Counted from the stretch's first letter, positions 1 to 7,294 are shown. The stretch is DNA of 8,713 nt from Planctomycetales bacterium (GCA_027451455.1 DAIDJI010000190.1:1-8713), one strand, 5' to 3'. The notes: generated from the sequence alone by a model not told the origin. Numbers and translations are program-made.

Positions 1-1
1 T

Positions 2-853
2 GCTCTCGACGCCAAGATCAGCAACTTCTTCATTGGCGGCGAGACCAACAATGTCCTCCTGGTCGCCCCTTCGGGATCGAGGAACGTCCAGTTCGGGCTG
101 GGAATGGACAATGCACGCGTTAACACGCTGACCATCCAGAATCTGAAGATCAACCGGGATATGACTAACTCGGAAGTGACAGCAACGCGAGTGATTCAGA
201 ACCTTCAGATCGGCGGCAACGTTGAGAATTCGAACATCCAGGCCGGCTACGGCCAGGGGCTGTTCGAGGACGCCGCCTCGCCGGCGACCAGCCTCTTTAG
301 CAGCGGGACAGGCGCCTTCTTCGGCAGCCCTCCGGCGACAATCAGCAACCACCGGCTCGGCGCTCAGTCGAACCAGCTCGAGCCTTTCGCGATGAATGGC
401 GGCCTCATCAACGGCCGGATCGCCGGCAACATCGTCAACTCGATCATCTCGGCCTCGGTCGATCCCAATCCCTCCGGACTGGCGACCTCCTTCGTGGATA
501 CCAGTGGGACGTTCACCAACAAGAACAACCCGAACTTCCCGTTCGGTGCGCCGTCGAACCTCTACCTGCCCCGTGGGCAGATCAACCTGAAGTTCGAGGG
601 AACGGTGAACAACTCAGGGAGCCTGCTGCTCGCGCCCGGCGCCCCGACCAACGCGGCGTTCTTCGCCCGAACCGTCCACATCAAGAAGGGTCCGGTCATC
701 CCACCGAGCGTCCCGTATCAGCCCTATGTGGCACCCACGGTCTATCACAAGGGTCAAACGGCGCTGACGGGCCTGTTCAAGGTGGACCATATTCCGGCCA
801 ACACGGCGGTCCTTCGCCACGCCCAGCGCGCGTCGACGGGCAAGAAAGCCTGA
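2..853 (+). CDS. C-terminal part of a secreted/surface beta-helix-like repeat protein (5' end outside window)
   Basis: The frame is open from the first bases of the window to TGA at 851-853, so this is the 3' end of a longer gene. The internal Met at 104 is probably not the start, because typical repeat sequence runs through it from position 2. The visible ~283 residues are rich in Asn, Ser, Gly, Ile and Val. They contain five rungs of the type N-x-x-I-x-G-x-(V/I/T)-x-N-S-x-(I/V)-x-A, for example NLQIGGNVENSNIQA, which is the look of a parallel beta-helix or other solenoid. There is no membrane anchor, catalytic motif or sorting motif in the visible part. The last ~60 residues are Pro-rich and then basic, ending GKKA. 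Large secreted proteins of this style are common in planctomycetes. That and an extracellular location are inferences, and the function is unknown. Expression should stop at the hairpin 19 bp downstream. Confidence 0.75.
   Translation, partial: ALDAKISNFFIGGETNNVLLVAPSGSRNVQFGLGMDNARVNTLTIQNLKINRDMTNSEVTATRVIQNLQIGGNVENSNIQAGYGQGLFEDAASPATSLFSSGTGAFFGSPPATISNHRLGAQSNQLEPFAMNGGLINGRIAGNIVNSIISASVDPNPSGLATSFVDTSGTFTNKNNPNFPFGAPSNLYLPRGQINLKFEGTVNNSGSLLLAPGAPTNAAFFARTVHIKKGPVIPPSVPYQPYVAPTVYHKGQTALTGLFKVDHIPANTAVLRHAQRASTGKKA
23..634 (+). repeat. Five degenerate beta-rung repeats in the repeat protein
   Basis: I aligned five segments by hand. They start at 23 (NFFIGGETNNVLLVA), 140 (NLKINRDMTNSEVTA), 200 (NLQIGGNVENSNIQA), 410 (NGRIAGNIVNSIISA) and 584 (NLKFEGTVNNSGSLLLA). 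They share N-x-x-I/F, then G or N two positions on, then N-S or N-N, alternating aliphatic residues and a closing Ala. The second and third are 60 bp apart, so rungs are close to 20 residues where they are consecutive. Longer loops interrupt the last two. The repeats are protein-level only, and I see no long DNA identity between them. Confidence 0.55.
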
Positions 854-871
854 TCACGTTCCATCGAACGA

Positions 872-924
872 AAAATCGCAGGGGCTCAGTGGCCTTTCAA
901 GGCAAACTGGGTCCCTGCGATTTT
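872..924. terminator. Bidirectional intrinsic terminator between convergent genes
   Basis: AAAATCGCAGGG at 872-883 pairs perfectly with CCCTGCGATTTT at 913-924. The 29 bases between can extend the stem: CAGT (887-890) with ACTG (906-909), and GCCTT with AAGGC around a two-base tip near 897-898. The A-rich start and T-rich end give a U tract to transcripts from either side. It sits 19 bp after the stop of the repeat-protein gene and 5 bp from the stop of purD, where a shared terminator for convergent genes is expected. Confidence 0.85.
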
Positions 925-929
925 GAGGT

Positions 930-2441
930 TCAACCGCCTTCGGATCGCGAGGATCGGCCGGCAATATCGCGGCGATACCAGGCCCCTGGGAACCGGATCA
1001 TCCGCGCGGCCTCGTAGGCGCGGGCCTGGGCCTGCTCGATTGTATCTCCGATCGCGGTGACGTTGAGCACCCGGCCGCCGTCGGTCACGATCCGGGCGTC
1101 TCGCCCCGGGCCCGCCTCGGCGCGGAGCATGGTCCCCGCGTGAAAAACCTTGGTGTCGGGAAGCTTCTCGACAGCTTCAAGGTTCTGGATCGGGCGCTCG
1201 CGCTCGTAGTGGCCGGGATAGCCCTCGGCAGCGATGACCACGGTGACCGAAGGCCGAGGATCCCACTCGATCGCGACCCGATCGAGTTGCTCGTCGGCCG
1301 TGGCTTCCAGCAGGTCGACCAGGTCCGACTTCAGCCGCATCATCAGGACCTGGGTCTCCGGATCGCCGAAGCGGACGTTGAATTCCAGGACCTTTGGACC
1401 CTGGTTGGTCAGCATCAGCCCGGCGTACAGGACCCCACGGAACGGCCGGCGCGCTCGCTTCAGTGCGTGGATCGCCGGAACGAGCACCTCGCGCTCGACC
1501 TGCTCCATGAGGTCGGGCGTCATCATCGGGGTCGGTGAGAAAGCACCCATGCCGCCGGTATTCGGTCCTTCGTCGTGGTCGAAGGCACGCTTGTAGTCCT
1601 GCGACGATTCGAGCGGGATGATGGTCCGGCCGTCGGTAATCGCCAGAACGCTGGTCTCCCGGCCGTCGAGCCGCTCCTCGATCAGGAGTCGATCGCCGGC
1701 CTGGCCGAAGATCCGGCGAACCATGATCTGGTCGATGGCTTCCAGCGCCTGTCGGAGGTTATCGCAGACAAAGACACCTTTGCCGGCGGCGAGCCCGTCG
1801 GCCTTGAGGACCAGGCTGACGGGTCGGCCGAGAACGAAGTCGCGCGCCTCGGCGGTCGATGAAAAGACCCGACGCTGACCGCGTTCCTCGATCTCCACCT
1901 GCACGCCCGGGCTGAGCATCTCGCGCGGGTCCATGATCCGGTCGATGGCCTCGATCGCCTCGCTGGCGGTCCGACAGTGCAGGGTGTGCCGGATCGTTGA
2001 GCGGCCTCGCGACCGAATCGTCAGGGCAACCTCGCGCGAGAGGGCATAGTGCTCGGCGTCGGGAGCCGAGCGGAAGACGCGATAGTCGGCCGTTGGGATG
2101 CCGGCCTGCCGCATCAGGTCCTTTGCGAAGACCTTGCTCCCTTCCAGTTCCGCGGCCTCCTTGCGCGGGCCGAAAACCTTCAGCCCCTCGCGCTGGAAGA
2201 GATCGACGATTCCTCGGTTGAGCGGCTCCTCGGGGCCGATTACAGTCAGACCGATTCCTTCCTTGCGGGCGAACTGAACCAGTCCGCGCGTGTCGCCCGG
2301 CTCGATGGCGATGTTCTGCACGTCGAGCGCCGTTCCGGCGTTCCCCGGCGCGCAGAAGACGGCCGAGACCCGGGGCGATTGCTTGAGCTTCCAGCAGAGG
2401 GCGTGCTCGCGCCCTCCCTTGCCTACGACGAGAACTTTCAA
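930..2441 (-). CDS. purD: Phosphoribosylamine--glycine ligase (GAR synthetase) with internal 70-residue duplication
   Basis: PurD joins phosphoribosylamine and glycine using ATP, the second step of purine synthesis, in the cytoplasm. The N-terminus KVLVVGKGGREHAL, the ATP-grasp glycine loop KADGLAAGKGV (residues 213-223), SSQDYKRAFDHDEGPNTGGMGA (279-300, shown in two parts: SSQDYKRAFD and HDEGPNTGGMGA) and the metal-site block EFNVRFGDPETQ (353-364) are all diagnostic. A normal C-terminal domain follows. The protein has 503 residues, while the family is usually about 420-435. The excess is a tandem in-frame duplication: residues 121-190 repeat as 191-260 with no gaps, about 24 of 70 identical by my count. 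Only the second copy keeps the ATP loop. The start is TTG, preceded by AGGAG eight bases upstream, and the conserved first strand begins immediately after it. The gene stands alone on this strand, divergent from asd and convergent with the repeat-protein gene. Confidence 0.97.
   Translation of the reverse strand: MKVLVVGKGGREHALCWKLKQSPRVSAVFCAPGNAGTALDVQNIAIEPGDTRGLVQFARKEGIGLTVIGPEEPLNRGIVDLFQREGLKVFGPRKEAAELEGSKVFAKDLMRQAGIPTADYRVFRSAPDAEHYALSREVALTIRSRGRSTIRHTLHCRTASEAIEAIDRIMDPREMLSPGVQVEIEERGQRRVFSSTAEARDFVLGRPVSLVLKADGLAAGKGVFVCDNLRQALEAIDQIMVRRIFGQAGDRLLIEERLDGRETSVLAITDGRTIIPLESSQDYKRAFDHDEGPNTGGMGAFSPTPMMTPDLMEQVEREVLVPAIHALKRARRPFRGVLYAGLMLTNQGPKVLEFNVRFGDPETQVLMMRLKSDLVDLLEATADEQLDRVAIEWDPRPSVTVVIAAEGYPGHYERERPIQNLEAVEKLPDTKVFHAGTMLRAEAGPGRDARIVTDGGRVLNVTAIGDTIEQAQARAYEAARMIRFPGAWYRRDIAGRSSRSEGG
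1662..2081 (-). repeat. In-frame tandem duplication (2 x 210 bp) inside purD
   Basis: Copy A is 1872-2081 (residues 121-190) and copy B is 1662-1871 (residues 191-260). At protein level RVFRSAPDAEHYALSREVAL matches RVFSSTAEARDFVLGRPVSL, EAIDRIM matches EAIDQIM, and EIEER matches LIEER, all at a constant offset of 70 residues. At DNA level 1721-1750 and 1931-1960 agree at 26 of 30 bases, exactly 210 bp apart, and 1671-1682 versus 1881-1892 agree at 10 of 12. Copy B holds the nucleotide-binding loop KADGLAAGKGV. Copy A has unrelated RSRGRSTIRHT at that place. Removing one copy gives 433 residues, the usual PurD length. Confidence 0.88.
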
Positions 2442-2454
2442 GGCTCCAACTCCT
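2442..2454 (-). promoter_or_regulatory. Ribosome binding site fixing the TTG start of purD
   Basis: On the minus strand AGGAG (2454-2450) lies eight bases before TTG (2441-2439), with a second GGAG only two bases before it. No ATG or GTG lies near the conserved N-terminal strand KVLVVGKGG, so TTG is the supported start. Confidence 0.7.
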
Positions 2455-2639
2455 GGCCCGCGATGCCGACGGTCTGCTCTTCGCCCCTGCTCACCATCCT
2501 ATTCTATGGCAGGGCCGCCCCGCGACGCGAATTCGTCGGCAGAGCCATCGGACCGGGGATTCTCGGATCGCCATCGATGCGGTACACTCGAAGTTGTGAA
2601 ATCGGGAACATGACGAGGATCGTACGGGAGAGCCGGGTC
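2442..2639. other. Divergent purD/asd intergenic region
   Basis: This 198-bp gap should carry promoters for both genes. For purD, TAGAAT on the minus strand (2506-2501) matches the -10 consensus at five of six positions, but I see no convincing -35 with it. For asd, TACACT at 2583-2588 is a weaker -10 candidate. I see no riboswitch-like long stem, PUR-box-like operator or repeat. Planctomycete promoter rules are poorly known, so the boxes are guesses. Confidence 0.3.
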
Positions 2640-3656
2640 GTGAAGCACGTCGCCGTGGTGGGGGCCAGTGGGGCTGTTGGAGAGCGGATGATCGCCCTGC
2701 TGGAGGAGCGCGATTTCCCGCTCGCATCGATCCGTTTCCTCGCCTCCGAACGAAGCGCCGGCAAGACGATCACCTTCCGGGGCGAGTCGCATCTGATCCG
2801 TCCGCTCACGCCCGAGGCCTTCGAGGGAGTCGACATCGTTCTGTCGAGCACGCCGGCCTCAGTCTCACGCCAGTGGAGCCCGATCGCGGCACGGGCCGGT
2901 GCCGTGGTCGTCGACAATTCGAGCGCTTTCCGGATGGAGCCGGAGGTCCCGCTTGTCGTCCCAGAGGTGAATCCCGCCGACATTCTCAAGCATCGAGGGA
3001 TCATCGCCAATCCCAACTGCTCGACGATCCAGATGGTCGTGGCGCTGAAGCCGCTGCACGATGCCGCTCGGGTTCTCCGGGTGGTTGTCAGTACGTATCA
3101 ATCGGTCTCGGGCGCCGGTCAGAAGGGGATTCACGAGCTGGAGGAGCAGGCCGCGGCCGTCTACCGAGGCGAGGCTCCGCCTTCTCCGTCCAAGTTCGCC
3201 CACCCGATCCTTGGCAATTGCATCCCGCAGATCGATGATTTCCTCCCGACAGGCTACACCAAGGAGGAAATGAAGATGGTTCATGAGACGCGGAAAATCA
3301 TGGGAGATCCGACGATCGACGTCAGCCCGACCTGCGTCCGGGTCCCGGTAGCGTTCAGCCATAGCGAGTCGATTCTGGTCGAGACCGAGCGGCCGGTCAC
3401 GGTGGAGGAGGCCCGGGCGCTCTGGGAGCAGGCACCCGGGATCACGGTGGTTGACGATCCTCTGGCGCGTTCGTATCCCCTGGCCGCCGCGGCGGCTGGT
3501 CGTGACGACGTCTTCGTCGGCCGCATCCGTCCGGACCTTGGCCGGCCCAACGCCCTGCTGTTCTGGTGCGTGAGCGACAACCTGCGAAAGGGCGCGGCGA
3601 CGAACGCCGTCCAGATCGCCGAGAAACTGGTGGAGCTGGCTCCGGTGGGGGTTTGA
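2640..3656 (+). CDS. asd: Aspartate-semialdehyde dehydrogenase
   Basis: Asd reduces aspartyl phosphate to aspartate semialdehyde with NADPH, feeding lysine/diaminopimelate, threonine and methionine synthesis. From the GTG start the protein has 338 residues, normal for the family. The NADP-binding loop GASGAVG is at 8-14. The catalytic Cys127 lies in NPNCSTIQ, the substrate-site Gln154 in YQSVSGAG, and Arg234 and the general-base His241 in RVPVAFSHSES. All key residues are present, so this is a true enzyme and not the inactive Usg type. I chose GTG 2640 because GGGAG lies nine bases upstream and the family begins directly with KHVAVVGASG. ATG 2610 (ten residues more, no clear ribosome site) is the alternative. 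The frame stays open upstream to 2049, but that stretch is antisense to purD. It is probably the first gene of an operon with truA and a glycosyltransferase. Confidence 0.96.
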   Translation: MKHVAVVGASGAVGERMIALLEERDFPLASIRFLASERSAGKTITFRGESHLIRPLTPEAFEGVDIVLSSTPASVSRQWSPIAARAGAVVVDNSSAFRMEPEVPLVVPEVNPADILKHRGIIANPNCSTIQMVVALKPLHDAARVLRVVVSTYQSVSGAGQKGIHELEEQAAAVYRGEAPPSPSKFAHPILGNCIPQIDDFLPTGYTKEEMKMVHETRKIMGDPTIDVSPTCVRVPVAFSHSESILVETERPVTVEEARALWEQAPGITVVDDPLARSYPLAAAAAGRDDVFVGRIRPDLGRPNALLFWCVSDNLRKGAATNAVQIAEKLVELAPVGV

Positions 3657-3683
3657 GGCGGTGCCGAGCCGATCCCCGATCCG

Positions 3684-4427
3684 ATGCGCAACATCAAGCT
3701 GATCCTTTGCTACGACGGGACCGAGTTCCACGGCTGGCAGCGCCAGCCCTCGCTTCGGACCGTGCAGCAGGTCCTGGAAGAAGCCATCGAGCGGCTGACC
3801 GGTGTCCGCCCGACGACGACGGCCTCAGGCCGGACGGATGCCGGCGTCCACGCGATGGGGCAGGTCGTTCACTTTCTGACCGCCTCTCGGCACGAGCCCG
3901 AGACGTTCGTCCGGGCTCTCAACGCAATGTTGCCGAGAGACCTCCGGATTCTGGATGCCGCCGAAATGCCGCAAGCGTTTCACGCAACGCTCGACGCCCG
4001 ATCCAAGCGGTATCGCTACACGATCGATAATGCCCGGATCCCCAGTCCGTTCCAGCTCCGGTATAGCTGGCACGTCCCAAAGCCGCTCGACGCCGGCGCG
4101 ATGGGTCGCGCTGGCGCCTCACTCCTGGGCCGCCACGATTTCCGGAGTTTCGAGACCGACTGGCCAAACCGGATGAGTAGCGTTCGGACCATCTTCGACG
4201 TGGCTGTCGCCCGCGATGGCGACCTGGTCACGATCGAGGTCGAGGCGGATGGCTTCCTCTACAACATGGTCCGATCGATCGCGGGGACGCTGGTGCTGGT
4301 CGGACAGGGGAAGCGGCCCGAGTCGTGGGTCGCCGATGTCCTCGCGGCGCAGGACCGGGTCGAGGCCGGACCGACCGCTCCGCCGCAGGGCCTTTTTCTT
4401 TTGACCGTCCGCTACTCACGGACCTGA
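3684..4427 (+). CDS. truA: tRNA pseudouridine(38-40) synthase TruA
   Basis: TruA converts uridines 38, 39 and 40 in the tRNA anticodon arm to pseudouridine. The catalytic Asp52 lies in SGRTDAGVHA, the active-site Tyr110 in KRYRY, and the family block FLYNMVRSIAGTL is at 191-203. The typical ending APPQGLFL is followed by the last strand. At 247 residues it is close to the usual 245-270. It begins 27 bp after the asd stop with no strong ribosome site, so coupling to asd translation is plausible. An asd-type gene next to truA recurs in bacteria (usg-truA in E. coli, asd near truA in Pseudomonas), which supports the operon reading. Nothing looks unusual. Confidence 0.97.
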   Translation: MRNIKLILCYDGTEFHGWQRQPSLRTVQQVLEEAIERLTGVRPTTTASGRTDAGVHAMGQVVHFLTASRHEPETFVRALNAMLPRDLRILDAAEMPQAFHATLDARSKRYRYTIDNARIPSPFQLRYSWHVPKPLDAGAMGRAGASLLGRHDFRSFETDWPNRMSSVRTIFDVAVARDGDLVTIEVEADGFLYNMVRSIAGTLVLVGQGKRPESWVADVLAAQDRVEAGPTAPPQGLFLLTVRYSRT

Positions 4428-4448
4428 GCCGACGAACAAGGATTCGAG

Positions 4449-5648
4449 ATGCGGATCGTCCACATCATTACTCGGTTGATCCTGGGCGGAGCGCAGGAGA
4501 ATACCCTCCTCACCGTGGACGGTCTCCATCACGACCACGGAGACGACGTCACTCTTATCACCGGGCCGGCCGAGGGTCCCGAGGGCGACCTGTTCGACCG
4601 CGCCGAAGCGCGTGGTCTGAAGGTCGAACTCATGCCGGAACTGGTCCGCGCCATCCGGCCGATGACGGACCTGCGCGCGTACGGGAGGCTCCGGGCTTCG
4701 ATCCGCCGCCTGGCGCCCGATGTTGTCCACACGCATAGCTCGAAGGCAGGCATTCTGGGACGTGCCGCCGCCTGGGACGAGCGCGTACCGGCGATCATCC
4801 ACACGATCCACGGACTACCGTTTGGCCCGTTCGAGACGCCGATGAAGAACCGCCTCTACATCGCGCTGGAGCGTTGGGCGGCTCGTCGCTGTGATGCGAT
4901 CGTCGGCGTCTGCGACGCGATGGCTGAGCAGGCTCTGGCCGCCGGGGTGGGCCGTCCCGAGCAATACTCAACCGTCTACAGCGGGATGGACGCCGACGCC
5001 TTCCTCAATCCACCCCGATCGCGCGAGGAGGTCCGGCGCGAGCTGGGGCTGGCCGACGAGGAGGTCGCCTTCGCGACGGTCGCCCGGCTCTTCGAGCGGA
5101 AGGGGCACGAGGATATCCTCGCGATCGCTCCTCGGGTGATCGCCGAGAACCCGAAGGTCCGATTCGTCTGGATCGGCGATGGCATCCTGCGCGACCGGCT
5201 CTCAGCGGAGATCGCGCGACTGGGACTCTCGCGCTCGTTCCTCCTGACGGGCCTGGTCCCGCCTGGCCGAATCCCGGAGCTCCTTCAGGCCGTCGACGCG
5301 GTGATCCATCCGAGCCTCCGCGAGGGACTGGCTAGGGTACTGCCGCAGGGATTGCTCGTCGGTCGGCCGGTGATCAGCTACGACGTCGACGGCGCGCGCG
5401 AGGTTGTTCTGCCCGAGACCGGTATCTTGCTGAAGCCGCGTGACCTCGGCGGTCTGGCCTCCGGAATTCTCCGCCTAGCAGCCGATCCGGCGCTCCGGGC
5501 GGCGATGGGTGCCGAGGGGCGCCGACGGTTCGCCGATCGATTTCGCCATGAGACGATGACCCGCGAACTACGATCACTTTACGAGCGGCTGCTCACCCAC
5601 CCCGCGCCGGGACGTCGCCAGATTGGGAACGTCGTCGACCGCCGGTGA
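4449..5648 (+). CDS. GT4-family glycosyltransferase (GT-B fold)
   Basis: This is a 399-residue retaining glycosyltransferase of the GT4 type, which moves a sugar from a nucleotide-sugar donor to an unknown acceptor, often a lipid-linked glycan or phospholipid at the cytoplasmic face. The N-terminal acceptor domain opens with HIITRLILGGAQENTL, the Gly-Gly loop typical of the class, and has HTHSSKAGILGR at 94-105 and HTIHG at 118-122. The donor domain has VARLFERKG (211-219) with the usual Arg and Lys, then WIGDG and HPSLREGLARVLPQG (287-301). The classic E-x7-E reads Glu292-x7-Gln300, so the second acidic residue is replaced. There is no signal peptide or membrane segment. AAGGA six bases before ATG is a good ribosome site. 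It follows truA by 21 bp and is probably last in that operon. Donor and acceptor cannot be read from the sequence. Its last 75 bp overlap the convergent membrane glycosyltransferase gene. Confidence 0.9.
   Translation: MRIVHIITRLILGGAQENTLLTVDGLHHDHGDDVTLITGPAEGPEGDLFDRAEARGLKVELMPELVRAIRPMTDLRAYGRLRASIRRLAPDVVHTHSSKAGILGRAAAWDERVPAIIHTIHGLPFGPFETPMKNRLYIALERWAARRCDAIVGVCDAMAEQALAAGVGRPEQYSTVYSGMDADAFLNPPRSREEVRRELGLADEEVAFATVARLFERKGHEDILAIAPRVIAENPKVRFVWIGDGILRDRLSAEIARLGLSRSFLLTGLVPPGRIPELLQAVDAVIHPSLREGLARVLPQGLLVGRPVISYDVDGAREVVLPETGILLKPRDLGGLASGILRLAADPALRAAMGAEGRRRFADRFRHETMTRELRSLYERLLTHPAPGRRQIGNVVDRR
5574..5648. other. 75-bp tail-to-tail gene overlap
   Basis: The GT4 gene stops at 5646-5648 (+) and the membrane glycosyltransferase stops at 5576-5574 (-), so their last 24-25 codons use both strands of the same DNA. 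No hairpin terminator is visible around the junction. Both overlapped tails are weakly conserved, hydrophilic ends. Confidence 0.85.
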
Positions 5649-7283
5649 GTTGGCCTCCTTCACGATGGCGAGGTAGAGCGCCTGCTTCTTCCCCTTCGTC
5701 AGCCGGTATCCGTCGATCTCCTCAACGACCTCGACATCGAGCCCGAAGTGGCTTCGCATGACGGGGATCTCGAAGTCGAGAAGGACGGTGGCTACCGATC
5801 GTCCACCGCTGATGTGCCGGAAGAAGCCGTCGCGGTCGCGGATCAGTGCGATCGGGTGGCCCAGCTCGTAGACGATTCCGGGCTCCTGATATTCGAGCAG
5901 GACCGGCTCAATCGCGAGTCTTCGCGAGAGCTCGCCCAGCTTCCGGCCGACGACCCGAGATGTTCGCGCCGGCTCTCCCATCGGGATCACCCATCCGGTC
6001 GCAAGGATGAGGACGATCGACCAGCAGCCGGCCAGAGCGAAGACGGCCTGCTCGGACTGGCCTCGCCTCAGCATGGCGACCCCGGCAACCGTCCCCACGG
6101 CGATCAGCCCGGCGAGCACGATCAACGGACCAAAGAGAGGGCCCGAGAGGATCACAGCGGCGCCGATGAGGGCGAGCGCGAGGCCCACTCCAATCGTCGC
6201 CAGCATGGCCACCGAGAGACGGCCGAGGCGAAGCCCTCGGATGTTTTCGCGGCGATCCGCCATCGCAACGATCGCCCAGGCCACCAGCAGCGCGCACGAG
6301 GGAAACGCTGGCAAATAGTAGTGAATCAGCTTCGTTCGGAAGCACTCCAGCAGGATCATCGGACCGGCGATCCAGCCGAGCAGATAGGCGAGAGTTGGGT
6401 CGGACCTCCGACGGGCCCAGGCGGCCGCGATCCCGACCGGCAGGAGTGCCGACCACGGATAGAAGACCACCGCCGAGACCGTCGCATAATAACCGGGGAA
6501 TCCGCCATGAGTCTCGACGTCCTGCGAGACCCGACGGAGGATCTGGTCGCCGACAGCGAAACGGAGGAACTCGCCGCGCGAGGCGATCGTCGCCGCAGCG
6601 AACCAGGGTAACGTCAGCAGGACGAAGCTGACGAGGCCCCATTTCAGATGCATCCGCCGGAACGACGGCCAGGTCCACCCCCACCACCTCGCCAACATCG
6701 CCGAGACCCCGATGAACGCCAGGCCGACCGGCCCCTTGGTGAGGAACGCCAGGTTGAGCCCCGTCCAGAAGAACGCGGCAGCCATCGGCGATTCGCGATG
6801 ACTCAGCACCCAGAGCGCCGCCTGACAGCCCAGCAGCCAGAGCGCCAGCGTGGCGTCGGTGGTCGCGAGTTTGGACTCGGCCGCGACGATTGGGGCCGTC
6901 GCGTAGGCGAGCGCGGCGAGCGTCCCCCCCCGGGCGCCGAACATCCGGCGCCCGAGCCACCAGACCCCCAGCACGGCCGAGGCCCCGGCCGTCGCGGAGA
7001 CCAGTCGTGCGGCGAACGGGTTGTCGCCAGCCATCGCCGTCATGAGGCCAATCAGCCAGTAGATCAGAATGGGCTTGTGATAGCGGGGCTCGCCGTTGAA
7101 GCTCGGGAGCAACCAGTCACCGGATTGCCGCATTTCGCGGACGGCGACCGCGTACCGGGGCTCATCGCGGTCCCAGAGACCGGTCCGATCGTTACCGGCC
7201 AGGTTGATCGACAGGGCAATCACAAGGATCGCGATCGGCTCGGCCCAGATCCATCGATTCGTCCGCAATGGCGATGGAGGCAC
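5574..7283 (-). CDS. GT39/ArnT-like polytopic membrane glycosyltransferase
   Basis: This is a 569-residue integral membrane protein of the GT-C class (PMT/ArnT type), which takes sugar from a polyprenyl-phosphate donor and adds it on the outer side of the membrane. The first membrane segment is at about residues 14-30. The first outer loop has LWDRDEPRYA with the Asp-Glu pair (40-41) expected at the active site, and HKPILIYW (69-76) matches the family Lys-Pro...Tyr-Trp motif. Many hydrophobic segments follow to about residue 430, then a soluble tail of about 140 residues. I chose GTG at 7283: AGGAGG lies five bases upstream and the first helix starts just after. The frame continues upstream to 7685, but that part lacks membrane character and is antisense to the next gene. 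Sugar and acceptor are unknown. Lipid A, glycan or protein modification are all possible. Confidence 0.92.
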   Translation of the reverse strand: MPPSPLRTNRWIWAEPIAILVIALSINLAGNDRTGLWDRDEPRYAVAVREMRQSGDWLLPSFNGEPRYHKPILIYWLIGLMTAMAGDNPFAARLVSATAGASAVLGVWWLGRRMFGARGGTLAALAYATAPIVAAESKLATTDATLALWLLGCQAALWVLSHRESPMAAAFFWTGLNLAFLTKGPVGLAFIGVSAMLARWWGWTWPSFRRMHLKWGLVSFVLLTLPWFAAATIASRGEFLRFAVGDQILRRVSQDVETHGGFPGYYATVSAVVFYPWSALLPVGIAAAWARRRSDPTLAYLLGWIAGPMILLECFRTKLIHYYLPAFPSCALLVAWAIVAMADRRENIRGLRLGRLSVAMLATIGVGLALALIGAAVILSGPLFGPLIVLAGLIAVGTVAGVAMLRRGQSEQAVFALAGCWSIVLILATGWVIPMGEPARTSRVVGRKLGELSRRLAIEPVLLEYQEPGIVYELGHPIALIRDRDGFFRHISGGRSVATVLLDFEIPVMRSHFGLDVEVVEEIDGYRLTKGKKQALYLAIVKEANSPAVDDVPNLATSRRGVGEQPLVK

Positions 7284-7294
7284 AACTCCCTCCT
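7284..7294 (-). promoter_or_regulatory. Strong ribosome binding site of the ArnT-like gene
   Basis: On the minus strand AGGAGG (7294-7289) stands five bases before GTG (7283-7281). This is the best ribosome site in the window, and it decides the start against the 134-residue longer open frame. Confidence 0.75.

Noticed and set aside
2049..2639. Open frame extending asd upstream by about 197 residues
   Set aside because: Most of it is antisense to purD, it has no family similarity, and the conserved Asd N-terminus begins at 2640 after a ribosome site.
2865..3731. 288-residue minus-strand frame
   Set aside because: It is antisense to asd, has no motif and has composition typical of a GC-rich shadow frame.
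4428..4448. Possible separate promoter or terminator between truA and the GT4 gene
   Set aside because: The gap is only 21 bases and holds a ribosome site but no hairpin or promoter box, so operon continuity is simpler.
5748..6611. 287-residue plus-strand frame
   Set aside because: It lies entirely antisense to the ArnT-like gene, is Arg/Asp/Glu/Gln-rich shadow sequence and has no recognisable motif.
5908..6960. 350-residue minus-strand frame
   Set aside because: It runs in another frame of the same strand as the ArnT-like gene, whose motifs and hydrophobic pattern are clear.
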